Shown in pieces: positions 39,730 through 47,646 of a stretch of 64,000 nt of DNA. Numbering within the stretch: the stretch's first letter is position 1; every line of letters begins with the position of its first letter. The stretch comes from Embleya sp040605455. GTDB taxonomy: Bacteria; Actinomycetota; Actinomycetes; Streptomycetales; Streptomycetaceae. Made by a program: the position numbers and the translations under genes. The stretch lies in the NCBI RefSeq assembly GCF_040605455.1, contig NZ_JBEXCV010000013.1, positions 33,368-97,367 on the forward strand, given 5' to 3'. Below the pieces are notes generated by a model. It made no database searches. It was not told where the DNA came from and saw only the letters and a program-made list of their open reading frames with translations.

Positions 39730-40314
39730 GTTTGGAAGTATCCACCGATCGAACCCGCCGGTGCTTTGAGGCCGCGCGCAGTACCGAACGGGCCGTCTGG
39801 TACCCTTCGTCCTTTTGCTTGTGCATTTGTGCACGGTGTGCCGTCGAGGAAGATCCACTCGACCTGATTCGGCCGGCTTGTCCACCGACCCGGTCCCGAT
39901 GACCTGCGTCGATCCTGCCGGAGGCACCCGGGGACGGCGCAATGTGATCTCCACCTCGAACCGGCGGCGACCACCACGTTCGAAGGCAGTACTCCCACCC
40001 GGGCGGCCTATCAAGAGGAAAACGGCCCCACATGGCCAAGTTTTGCCTCGCCGGCCATGTGAAGGGATTCACAAACTTTTCCCCGCGTCCGAACGTTGGA
40101 CATCGCTCCTTGGTTCCCGTCGGCCCAGGTTCGAGACGCCGAGTTCGTTATTCTCGTCGTCGAGGTCGGCGACCGCCGCGACGTCCACCGAAGCCTCCGA
40201 CCCTTCGCACCGGCCCATGGCGGTGGGCCAGGGTCGGGCCGGCACGGGTGCCCCACCGCGTCGGAGACTTCCACCAGGGACCGGGCGATCCCGTCCGACC
40301 CTGCCCGCAAAGGG
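39730..40314. other. Long ndh upstream region
   Basis: These 585 bases between ndh and the phosphatase gene contain no supported gene, though frames run through. The Rex site lies at 40058-40073; a TGTGCATTTGTGCAC-like element is near 39817-39835. If transcription starts near the Rex site, ndh has a leader of about 300 bases. Confidence 0.5.
40058..40073. promoter_or_regulatory. Rex operator upstream of ndh
   Basis: TGTGAAGGGATTCACA is a perfect match to the actinobacterial Rex consensus, TGTGAA-N4-TTCACA. Rex is the NADH-sensing repressor of respiratory genes in streptomycetes, and ndh is a natural target. Confidence 0.85.
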
Positions 40315-41268
40315 CTACTCGCCCTCGGGCTCGGGGTCCTCCGCCAAAGACCAGGCGATTCCGTCCAAAATGTCGTGTTCGCTGACCACGACCTCGGTCA
40401 GGCCGGTGCGTTCCATGATCGTGCGCAGTACCAGGGCGCCCGCGCCGATCACGTCCACCCGGCCCGGGTGCAGTACCGGAATGGCCGCCCGTTCGGCGTG
40501 CGTGCTCGCCAGGAGGCGGGCGGTCACCGCGCGGACCTGGTCGAGGGTCAGCCGCGCGTGGTGGATGGTCGTCGAGTCGTACTCGGGCAACTCCAGCGTG
40601 ATGCCCGCGACCGTGGTCACCGAGCCGGCCAGGCCGACCAGGGTCCGGGCGCGATCCATCGGGACCACCTCCGCGGCCCGGGCGATCGCGGCCTCGACAT
40701 CGGTGATCGCGGCGGCGATCTGATCCTGCGTCGGCGGGTCCGCGCGCAGGTGCCGCTCGGTCATCCGGACGCAGCCGATGTCCACCGACCGGGCCGCCTC
40801 GGGTCGATCGTCGCCCAGTACGAACTCGGTGGACCCGCCGCCGATGTCGACCACCAGGTACGGCGTCTCGACGGCGCCGGTCCCGGCGATTTCCCGGGTG
40901 GCCCCGGTGAAGGACAGCGCGGCCTCCTCGTCGCCGGAGATCACCTCGGGCTCCACGCCCAGGATCTCGCGCACACCGGCCCGGAACACATCCCGGTTCT
41001 CCGCGTCGCGGCTCGCGCTGGTGGCCACGAAACGCACTCGCTCGGCGCCCAGTTCGTCGATCGCCTTGGCGTACTCGCGGCACGCGGCGAAGGTGCGCTC
41101 CAACGCCTCGGGCGCCAGCCGGCCGGTCTTGTCGACGCCCTGGCCGAGCCGGACGATCTGCATCCGGCGGTCCAGGTCGACCAGCGTCCCGGCGGCCGGG
41201 TCCAGGTCGGCGACGAGCAGGCGGATGGAGTTGGTGCCGCAATCGATCGCGGCGACGCGTCGGGTCAT
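40315..41268 (-). CDS. Ppx/GppA-family phosphatase
   Basis: The 317-residue ASKHA-fold enzyme hydrolyses polyphosphate or the pppGpp gamma phosphate. AIDCGTNSIRLLV near residues 7-19 and VVDIGGGSTEFVLG near 143-156 are the two phosphate-binding motifs; GLAGSVTTVAG follows. It is of the short actinobacterial type, one of usually two copies. ATG 41268 overlaps the DUF501 stop (ATGA), so they are coupled. Confidence 0.88.
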   Translation of the reverse strand: MTRRVAAIDCGTNSIRLLVADLDPAAGTLVDLDRRMQIVRLGQGVDKTGRLAPEALERTFAACREYAKAIDELGAERVRFVATSASRDAENRDVFRAGVREILGVEPEVISGDEEAALSFTGATREIAGTGAVETPYLVVDIGGGSTEFVLGDDRPEAARSVDIGCVRMTERHLRADPPTQDQIAAAITDVEAAIARAAEVVPMDRARTLVGLAGSVTTVAGITLELPEYDSTTIHHARLTLDQVRAVTARLLASTHAERAAIPVLHPGRVDVIGAGALVLRTIMERTGLTEVVVSEHDILDGIAWSLAEDPEPEGE

Positions 41269-41789
41269 CGGGACTCATCCTCCGGGGCTGCGGCGTCGGA
41301 CTCGGCCGGCTTGTCCACACACACGCACGGGCCCTTGGCCCACCACTTGGGCAGCGCGTCCAGCGTCTCGTCGCCGAGCGGGTTGACGCCGCGCCCGGCG
41401 GCCAGCGCGTGGCCGGCCAGCACGTGCAGGCACTTGACCCGATCCGGCATGCCGCCGGCCGACGGGAAGCCCTCCAGTACCTCGATGGCGTCCCGGCGCG
41501 CGATGTAGTCCTCGTGCGCGGCGGCGTAGCGGGCCGCGAGGTCCTCGTCCTCGGCCAGGCGCACGCTCATCTCGCGCATGACGTTGTTCGCCTCGAGCGT
41601 GCCGATCGCGGACGCCGCCCGCGGGCAGGTCAGGTAGTACAGCGTCGGGAACGGCGAGCCGTCCTCCAGGCGCGGGGCGGTCTCCACGACGTCGGGCAGC
41701 CCACACGGGCACCGGTGTGCGACGCCGCGCAGACCACGCGGGGTACGGCCGAGCTGCGCCTTGACGGCGTCGATGTCGTGCTGATCCAT
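41265..41789 (-). CDS. DUF501 protein
   Basis: The 174-residue protein matches DUF501: AHRCPCGLPDVVETAPRL near 27-44 and the LYYLTCP motif, then a conserved CLHVLAGHALAAGRGVNPLGDE. The Cys pairs suggest metal binding. It is always placed between ftsB-like and ppx genes in actinobacteria as I recall, so a cell-wall or division role has been guessed. ATG 41789 has no clear ribosome site. Confidence 0.85.
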   Translation of the reverse strand: MDQHDIDAVKAQLGRTPRGLRGVAHRCPCGLPDVVETAPRLEDGSPFPTLYYLTCPRAASAIGTLEANNVMREMSVRLAEDEDLAARYAAAHEDYIARRDAIEVLEGFPSAGGMPDRVKCLHVLAGHALAAGRGVNPLGDETLDALPKWWAKGPCVCVDKPAESDAAAPEDESR

Positions 41790-41881
41790 AAAGGAAAGTA
41801 TTCCTGCTTCGCCGAGTGACTCGGACCGACGTTCGATCCGGGTGCCGTTGCGGCCGCGCTCGACGCGCGGGGATCCGCCGG

Positions 41882-42499
41882 CTACCCGATCGACGCGGCC
41901 GGCGTCTTCGTGGGTGTGGGTGTCGCGCTCGGGGTCGGCACGCCGGCCCGGTCCACGTCGCGCGTGGAGTCCCACAGACCGCGGTACCAGGGCGGCGGAC
42001 CGGCCTGGGCGGGCGTGGGCGGCGCCGGGTTGCCGAGCTCGCCCGGCTGCGGCACCACCAGATAGGCGGTATCCCCCGGGTAGACGAAGTGCAGCCGCTC
42101 GCGCGCCTGTTGGCGGACGTACGCCGGGTCGTTCCAGCGCTCCAGGTCGGACCGCATGCGTTCGGTCTCGGACTGCTGCTTGCGGGTGCTCTCGCGCAGG
42201 TCGTCCACCTCGGCCCGCTGGTCCAGGTACTGCCGCAGCGGGTACACCAGCGCGACGGCCAGGCTCAGCACCACCAGGGTCAACACGATCCACCTGCCGC
42301 CGCCGCGCCGGCGCAGCCGACCCAGGCTCGCCGCCGCGGCCGAGTCCTTGATGGACCCGACCGCGGCGACGACCTTCGGTTTGCCCGATGCCGCCGGACG
42401 GTCACCGCGGGCCTGACGCGGCGGCGCGACGGCCCGGGACGCGCGGGCGGCCCTGCTCGGAGCGGCCGTCCTACGGCCCCCCTCGCGCTGCTCGCTCAC
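41882..42499 (-). CDS. FtsB/DivIC-like septum protein
   Basis: The 205-residue bitopic protein has a 68-residue basic, low-complexity cytoplasmic part, one membrane helix (WIVLTLVVLSLAVALVYPL), a coiled coil (LDQRAEVDDLRESTRKQQSE) and the family's NDPAYVRQQARERLHFVYPGD. A Pro/Thr-rich tail ends it. It would take part in the divisome with FtsL and FtsQ. GTG 42499 with GGGAGG ahead. It lies between eno and the DUF501 gene, its usual place. Confidence 0.87.
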   Translation of the reverse strand: MSEQREGGRRTAAPSRAARASRAVAPPRQARGDRPAASGKPKVVAAVGSIKDSAAAASLGRLRRRGGGRWIVLTLVVLSLAVALVYPLRQYLDQRAEVDDLRESTRKQQSETERMRSDLERWNDPAYVRQQARERLHFVYPGDTAYLVVPQPGELGNPAPPTPAQAGPPPWYRGLWDSTRDVDRAGVPTPSATPTPTKTPAASIG

Positions 42500-42555
42500 G
42501 CGTCCTCCCGCCGTTCCGTCGATTCGGCGCCGGCGGTGTTCCGCTCGACCCGGTG

Positions 42556-43836
42556 TCAGCCGTCGAAGCGCGGGAACGCGCCGCGGCCGGCGTACTCCGC
42601 CGCGTCGTCGAGGATCTCCTCGATGCGCAGCAGCTGGTTGTACTTCGCCACCCGCTCCGAGCGCGCCGGGGCGCCCGTCTTGATCTGGCCGCAGTCCGTG
42701 GCCACCGCGAGGTCCGCGATCGTGGTGTCCTCGGTCTCACCGGACCGGTGACTCATCATGCACCGGTAGCCGTTGCGGTGGGCGAGCGACACGGCGTCCA
42801 GGGTCTCGGTCAGCGTGCCGATCTGGTTGACCTTCACCAGGAGCGCGTTGCCCGCCTTCTCGTCGATGCCGCGCGCGAGCCGCTCCGGGTTGGTCACGAA
42901 CAGGTCGTCGCCGACCAGCTGGACCTTGTCGCCGAGCTGCGCGGTCAGCGCGACCCAGCCCTCCCAGTCGCTCTCGTCCAGCGGGTCCTCGATCGACACG
43001 AGCGGGTACGCCTGGACCAGCTCGGCGTAGTAGGCCGACATCTCGGCGGAGGTCTTCTTGGCGCCCTCGAACACGTACGCGCCGTCCGAGTGGAACTCGC
43101 TCGCGGCCACGTCCAGGGCCAGCGCGATGTCGGAGCCCGGGGTGTAGCCGGCCATCTCGATCGCCTCGACGATCAGGTCGAGCGCGGCGCGGTTGCTCTC
43201 CAGGTTCGGCGCGAAGCCGCCCTCGTCGCCGACGCTGGTGGCCAGACCGCGGGCCTTGAGCACGGACTTGAGGCAGTGGTAGACCTCGGTGCCCCAGCGC
43301 ACCGCCTCGGCGAAGGTCTCCGCGCCGATCGGCGCGATCATGAACTCCTGGATGTCCACGTTGGTGTCGGCGTGCGCACCACCGTTGAGGATGTTCATCA
43401 TCGGCACCGGGAGCACGTGCGCGTTCGGGCCGCCGAGGTAGCGGAACAGCGGCAGGTTCACCGATTCGGCGGCGGCGTGCGCGACGGCGAGCGAGACGCC
43501 CAGGATCGCGTTGGCGCCGAGCTCGGCCTTGTTCGCGGTGCCGTCCAGGTCGATCATCGCCTGGTCGATCAGCCGCTGGTCGTCGGCCTCGGTGCCGGCG
43601 ATCTCCTCGTAGATGCGCTCGTTGACCGCGTCGACGGCCTTCTGCACGCCCTTGCCGCCGTACCGGGTCTCGTCGCCGTCACGCAGTTCGACGGCCTCGA
43701 AGGCGCCGGTGGAAGCGCCGGACGGCACGGCGGCACGGCCCGAGCTGCCGTCGTCGAGGACGACCTCGACCTCCACCGTGGGGTTCCCTCGGGAGTCCAG
43801 GATCTCCCGGGCGTGGATGACGTCGATGGACGGCAC
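42556..43836 (-). CDS. eno: Enolase
   Basis: The 426-residue glycolytic enzyme interconverts 2-phosphoglycerate and phosphoenolpyruvate. N-terminal AREILDSRGNPTVEVEV, SGASTG loop, the GGAHADTNVDIQEFM region and the C-terminal signature MSHRSGETEDTTIADLAV are all present; the metal Asp/Glu residues lie in SIEDPLDE and LVGDDLF. GTG 43836 follows AAGGAG and gives the usual start; a longer frame from 43854 has no support. Confidence 0.97.
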   Translation of the reverse strand: MPSIDVIHAREILDSRGNPTVEVEVVLDDGSSGRAAVPSGASTGAFEAVELRDGDETRYGGKGVQKAVDAVNERIYEEIAGTEADDQRLIDQAMIDLDGTANKAELGANAILGVSLAVAHAAAESVNLPLFRYLGGPNAHVLPVPMMNILNGGAHADTNVDIQEFMIAPIGAETFAEAVRWGTEVYHCLKSVLKARGLATSVGDEGGFAPNLESNRAALDLIVEAIEMAGYTPGSDIALALDVAASEFHSDGAYVFEGAKKTSAEMSAYYAELVQAYPLVSIEDPLDESDWEGWVALTAQLGDKVQLVGDDLFVTNPERLARGIDEKAGNALLVKVNQIGTLTETLDAVSLAHRNGYRCMMSHRSGETEDTTIADLAVATDCGQIKTGAPARSERVAKYNQLLRIEEILDDAAEYAGRGAFPRFDG

Positions 43837-44000
43837 GAGTTTCTCCTTGATCAAGGGGCACGCTGGCTCTGCGTCGCCAGCCTAGTAGGAGCCCGCCGCA
43901 CGGTTCGCCCGGGAACGGGTAGCTGTGGGCAACCATTCGGTGACGCGCACTCGAACGAATTCGCTAGGGTGACGCTCGGTCGAGGGGCGGGGGCGTACAC

Positions 44001-44447
44001 GTGACCGAGTCGGAGCGCGGGGGCGCGGGGACGGCGGGGGCCGAGCAAATGGCGGGCGTCGCCGGGGGCCCGGGACGTCCGGAGGACCCAAGGGCCGCTT
44101 CGCCGCTGGAGCGGGAGATATCCCGGTTGCTCGCGGGCGAGGGCGATCCGCCCGCGCTGTTGGCCGCGCTGCTCGCGGCCCGGCTGTACTGCGAGCGGAC
44201 GGACCAGGTCGGTTTCGCGGCGATCGGACCGCCCGGTGGCGGGGTCGTGCCGGTGTTCACCTCCGAGGAGCAGTTGGCACTGTTCGTCGGCGAGTCGTGC
44301 GACTGGTTCGCCACAGGGGGCGGGGACCTGCTGCGGTTGCTGCCGGCGGGTTACGACATCGCGGTGGACCTGGCCGGCCCGCAGCCGGTGCGGCTGCGGG
44401 CGAGTCTGTGGAACGGCGAGCCGGAGACGGAGGCCACGGGTGGGTGA
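44001..44447 (+). CDS. SseB-like domain protein
   Basis: The 148-residue protein has the SseB N-terminal domain pattern: a VPVFTSEEQLALFV strand-helix, then LLRLLPAGYDIAVDLAGP. SseB domains in actinobacteria often accompany ESX substrates and polymorphic toxins. The first 40 residues are low-complexity. GTG 44001 is used. Its stop overlaps the next gene's start by 8 bases. It lies just past eno, at the left border of the accessory stretch. Confidence 0.7.
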   Translation: MTESERGGAGTAGAEQMAGVAGGPGRPEDPRAASPLEREISRLLAGEGDPPALLAALLAARLYCERTDQVGFAAIGPPGGGVVPVFTSEEQLALFVGESCDWFATGGGDLLRLLPAGYDIAVDLAGPQPVRLRASLWNGEPETEATGG

Positions 44448-44718
44448 CGACGGATTCAAGGTCGACAGCGCGTTCGTGCGCGGGGCGAGTACCGAGTTGA
44501 TCGACGCATTGCTGGTCGCCCGGGAAATCGCCCAGAAGCAGCAGCCGTTGCAGGCGCAACTGGCGGCGCTGCAAAAGCACTACTCGTCGCCGTACCAGGC
44601 CGGCGAGATCGACGACCCCGAAGCCCGATCAACACCTATTCCACTCGGAGATTACGAGCGATCCCTGCGACTACTGAATGGCGGACGGGTCGATCAAACC
44701 GTCGTACGAACCAAGTGA
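44440..44718 (+). CDS. Small helical protein of the accessory operon, function unknown
   Basis: GTG 44440 overlaps the SseB-like gene. The 92-residue product starts with a helical stretch (VDSAFVRGASTELIDALLVA) reminiscent of ESX-type substrates but without a clear WxG. GC content and codon bias drop sharply after about codon 60, so the C-terminal third looks acquired. It is coupled to the next gene by a GTGA overlap. Function unknown. Confidence 0.6.
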   Translation: MGDDGFKVDSAFVRGASTELIDALLVAREIAQKQQPLQAQLAALQKHYSSPYQAGEIDDPEARSTPIPLGDYERSLRLLNGGRVDQTVVRTK

Positions 44719-45128
44719 TCCCATCACACAGACCGACGAGGAAATTTGTGTCCCCTGAAATCTTGCCGACGCTCAGCCTATTCGGCAAAGTAGCCTGGGG
44801 CGGCTTTCCGTCAGGCCGCAATCCAAATACAGAGAGATGGCGCCTGGTCTTTTTGGTATGGCGATATGAAAATGCCCCGACAAACGTTACTGATATTTTT
44901 CGGCGCACCATCGCAGCCATTGACGACCTGGAATTGGCGTGGTCCTTCACCACATCTTGGGGTCGAAATTGGACTCTGGCTCCCACGGTGGCCCTGGAAC
45001 TAGCGAAAGAAGTATCTCGCGTGGAGGCCTCGCGTATCCTTCAGGAGCAGAACCAGGATCTGTGCGAAAAATCGAACCGCGACATCACCCGAATCATGAC
45101 CACCTTGCAAGAACTCAAGGAATCTTGA
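44715..45128 (+). CDS. Low-GC orphan protein, possible acquired gene
   Basis: GTG 44715 overlaps the previous stop. The 137-residue product is encoded with many A/T-ending codons (AAA, TTT, ATA-type), unlike every gene around it, so it was probably acquired. It has an FLVWRYENAPTNVTD core and a helical C-terminus rich in Glu, Gln and Lys. No membrane span is seen. Its place behind an SseB-like gene and in front of RHS fragments would suit an immunity protein, but that is inference. Confidence 0.6.
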   Translation: MIPSHRPTRKFVSPEILPTLSLFGKVAWGGFPSGRNPNTERWRLVFLVWRYENAPTNVTDIFRRTIAAIDDLELAWSFTTSWGRNWTLAPTVALELAKEVSRVEASRILQEQNQDLCEKSNRDITRIMTTLQELKES

Positions 45129-45355
45129 CCCATCACATGGCTCCGAGTTCGACCCAAGAGTCAGCGTGGTAACGGCGCTTGATCACTCCACTGGTTCTTC
45201 GAGGCTGCGCCCTTCGAAATGCCCGCCACCATCGCTGGCATGGTGCAGCTCGACTAGGAGCTGGCTGGCCGATCATGTGACTGTCGTCTGGTCGAATCGT
45301 TACCCCGTGTATGGGGCGGGGTGAAAGCGGTAATCTGTCGGACGTCGGGCAGGCC

Positions 45356-45466
45356 TGTAAGAAGCCTGACAGCGTCGCGTTCGACAAGGCCTACAGCAAC
45401 GGTCCTTGCCGCCGATACCTGCGGCGACGCGGCATCCGGCACACGATCCCGGAGAAGGCCGACGCT
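45356..45466 (+). pseudogene. IS5-type transposase fragment
   Basis: A stretch reading ...KKPDSVAFDKAYSNGPCRRYLRRRGIRHTIPEKADA matches the late catalytic part (DKAYSS ... LRRRGI.HTIPE) of IS5-family DDE transposases. Only about 37 residues remain; the rest of the element is missing on both sides. It runs in frame into an RHS fragment. Confidence 0.65.
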
Positions 45467-45658
45467 GCCGGACGGCTGACGCAACGCATCAACGGCGCTG
45501 GGGAAGTGATCATATACAGCCGGGACGCGTTGGGCAGGATGACTGCCGAAGTACACGCCGCCACCGGCCGTGAGACCACCCATCAATACAATGCCGCCGG
45601 CTATCTGATTCGAGCCACCAACGCGGATGTGGACCTCATTTTCACGCGAGACGCACTC
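45467..45658 (+). pseudogene. RHS-repeat protein fragment
   Basis: About 64 residues show RHS/YD repeats: GRLTQRINGAGEVIIYSRDALGR and GRETTHQYNAAGYLIRATNAD, each ending in a DALGR- or NADG-type turn. It is a short remnant of a large polymorphic-toxin shell protein. It is joined upstream to the IS5 fragment and cut downstream by the IS1182-type remnant. Confidence 0.7.
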
Positions 45659-45676
45659 GCGCGTCAGGCCGTGGGT

Positions 45677-46708
45677 GACCGGCCCGAGCAGGTCGATGCC
45701 GTGGTTGTCGCGTGCGTCGATGACCTGCTCGGCGGTGACGTAGGCGCTGTCGACGAGGTGCTCGGCCGGGCTCAGATCGCGCCGGGCGAGGCTGTGGTGG
45801 ACCCGGTTGGTGGTGTCGATGTCCGCCTCGGTGGCCGGCACCGTTGCGACGTAGGTGATCAGGCGCGGGCCGTCCTCGTCGCAGGTCTCGGTGAGTTGGG
45901 CCTTGCCGGTCCACCCGACGCCGCGCTTGGTGCAGTAGCGGGCGTCGAGATCGTAGGGCGAGACGATGGCGGTTCCGCTCGGAGGGCGACCGTGTTCCTT
46001 CCCGTCACGCCAGTGCAGACCGTCCGCGTCCAGGTGGTATTGCTGGACCCAGACCTGACGCCGTGCCCGCACCGCCAGCAGAGCGCGGACGATCTCCGGG
46101 GCGCCGTCGCGGAGGGATTCGGTCAAGACCCGGATGCCGTCCCGCCCGAAGACGAGGGCCAGATCGGCACGTTCGTTCTCGGTCTTGGGCAACCGGTAGG
46201 CGTCCACGCTCGGACCGTGGCGGGTGAACCAGTCCTTCAGAGCCCATTCCAGCAGCCAGCCCGGGACGGTGGCGGCGATCCCTTCCAAGGCGGCCCGCAG
46301 CGTTTCGCCGACCAGTTCCAACCGCTGCAGCGTGCGGATCGCGCCGAGCACCACGGTGGAGTCGGTGCGTTGCCGCCCGCCGGGTGCGGCCCAACCTGCC
46401 GCCTTCAGCCGGCCCAGGACGGCTTCGAACAGCAGCGCCTCCGCGGATCCGCTCTCCGCGAGACGGCCACGGAACTCCGAGAGAACCGAGGCGTCGAAGC
46501 CGGGATCCCCCAACTCCAGGCCCAGCAGGAATTTCCAATCCAACCTTCCACGCACCGCGTCGGCCGCCTGACGGTCCGTCAAACCCTCGGTGAACTGCAG
46601 CACGCTGATCAGTGCGAGCCGTCCCGGAGGCACCGACGGACGGCCGCGGTCGGAGAAGAGCACCATGAACCGCTCGTCGGCGAACACCTCGCCCAGCAGG
46701 GTGTCGGC
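45677..46708 (-). pseudogene. IS1182-family transposase remnant
   Basis: The frame contains the IS1182-type (DUF772) pattern LALISVLQFTEGLTDRQAADAVRGR, LGLELGDPGFDASVLSEFR, then the DDE part with GGRQRTDSTVVLGAIRTL and VDSAYVTAEQVIDARDNHG. It lacks about 35 N-terminal residues (a stop at 46709-46711 precedes) and everything after IDLLGPV, where the reading passes into antisense of the RHS piece. It is a dead internal fragment; no terminal repeats are seen. Confidence 0.75.
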
Positions 46709-46777
46709 TCAGGCGACTTCCACACCCACGACCAGCACAACCACTTCTCAGGCAAACCCGCCGACCTTCAGGGTTGA
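46706..46777 (+). pseudogene. Possible 3' fragment of an RHS-type gene
   Basis: On the strand opposite the transposase a His-rich 23-residue end (GSGDFHTHDQHNHFSGKPAD...) reaches a stop at 46775-46777, with a good terminator 28 bases later. It may be the toxin end of the broken RHS gene. Too short for proof. Confidence 0.35.
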
Positions 46778-46804
46778 CCGGTTTCCACACGGACCGCCCG
46801 AGCG

Positions 46805-46829
46805 GGCAGCGCCCTCTACGGGCGCTGCC
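46805..46829 (+). terminator. Perfect 10-bp hairpin after the RHS remnant
   Basis: GGCAGCGCCC 46805-46814 pairs with GGGCGCTGCC 46820-46829 around a 5-base loop. Confidence 0.75.
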
Positions 46830-46981
46830 AGGAACGCTTGGTACTCGATCGGGCGAAAGTCGTACATCGTCGGGTAACCACCCGTTACGTTTCGATGACG
46901 GATGGTGGTGATCATCGCTGGAAGGTAATCGCCTCTACTCCGTCCGCCATGAACGCAGCGACCCGACCGAAAGGCAACGCC

Positions 46982-47341
46982 ATGGGCCCGGCGCATCCTC
47001 ACGCCCAAGCATGCCCGAACTGTTCGTCTCCGAGCGGTGATCCCGACACGACGCCCAACGTGTGCCGAGAGATGTGGGTGGCGACCGTCCTCGACGATCC
47101 GGGAGTCACGCGCAAGCTGCTGCTGATCGCGCTGTTGCTCGGCACCTCCGCGAGGGCCGACGGGACCGGCATCCTCGTCACGGACGCCATGCTCGTCGGC
47201 GATAGTGGCTTCCCTCTTTCGACGGTTTGTTCCGCTCTCGACACGCTCCAGCAGCGCGGACTGCTGCTCCAGGTGCACCGCGGCCATCAACTTGACGACG
47301 GCGGCCACGCAGTCAGCGAGTACGCCCTGCTGATGCCCTGA
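46982..47341 (+). CDS. Helix-turn-helix protein, short paralogue
   Basis: The 119-residue product matches the first 120 residues of the next gene: QAC, an ILVTDAMLVGDSGFPLSTV helix-turn-helix, and QQRGLLLQVHRGH. It stops just after SEYALL where the longer paralogue continues. ATG 46982 follows the same GAAAGGCAACGCC leader as its partner. It may be a truncated duplicate or a competing DNA-binding short form. Confidence 0.6.
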   Translation: MGPAHPHAQACPNCSSPSGDPDTTPNVCREMWVATVLDDPGVTRKLLLIALLLGTSARADGTGILVTDAMLVGDSGFPLSTVCSALDTLQQRGLLLQVHRGHQLDDGGHAVSEYALLMP

Positions 47342-47646
47342 CGCACTGCCACGGCCTCAAGCACAGACTCGCTTCGACTCGCGGTGAGCAACGGTTGAAA
47401 GCTCGAACTCGGCTCCTTGGGCGTGCGGTTCGCCGAGGATGCGCGTCAGCCCGGCAGGCGTGTTCGCCGGCCTTGCCGGTGACGGAGCGTCAAAAAACAG
47501 TTGGTCGCTCGATCGGGTGAAAGCTGGGCATCGGCGGTTAAACGGCTATTACGGTTCGACTACGGAAAGCGGCGATCACCCCTCAGAAGGTGATCGCCGC
47601 TAGTCAACCCGCTGCAAGCACAGCGAACCAACCGAAAGGCAACGCC
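47342..47646. other. Region between the helix-turn-helix paralogues
   Basis: No gene. It holds the hairpin 47569-47600 and a sequence (CGATCGGG-GAAAG) also found ahead of the first paralogue, so the promoter regions were duplicated with the genes. Confidence 0.5.
47569..47600 (+). promoter_or_regulatory. Perfect 12-bp hairpin in the leader of the HTH gene
   Basis: GCGGCGATCACC 47569-47580 pairs perfectly with GGTGATCGCCGC 47589-47600, 46 bases ahead of the start. It could be an operator dyad or an RNA structure. The matching place before the first paralogue shows a decayed version (GGTGATCATCGC). Confidence 0.6.

Noticed and set aside
45311..46777. A 488-codon open frame on the plus strand
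   Set aside because: Most of it is antisense to the IS1182 remnant; only the first 118 codons (IS5 and RHS pieces) and the last 24 have independent support, and these were reported as fragments.
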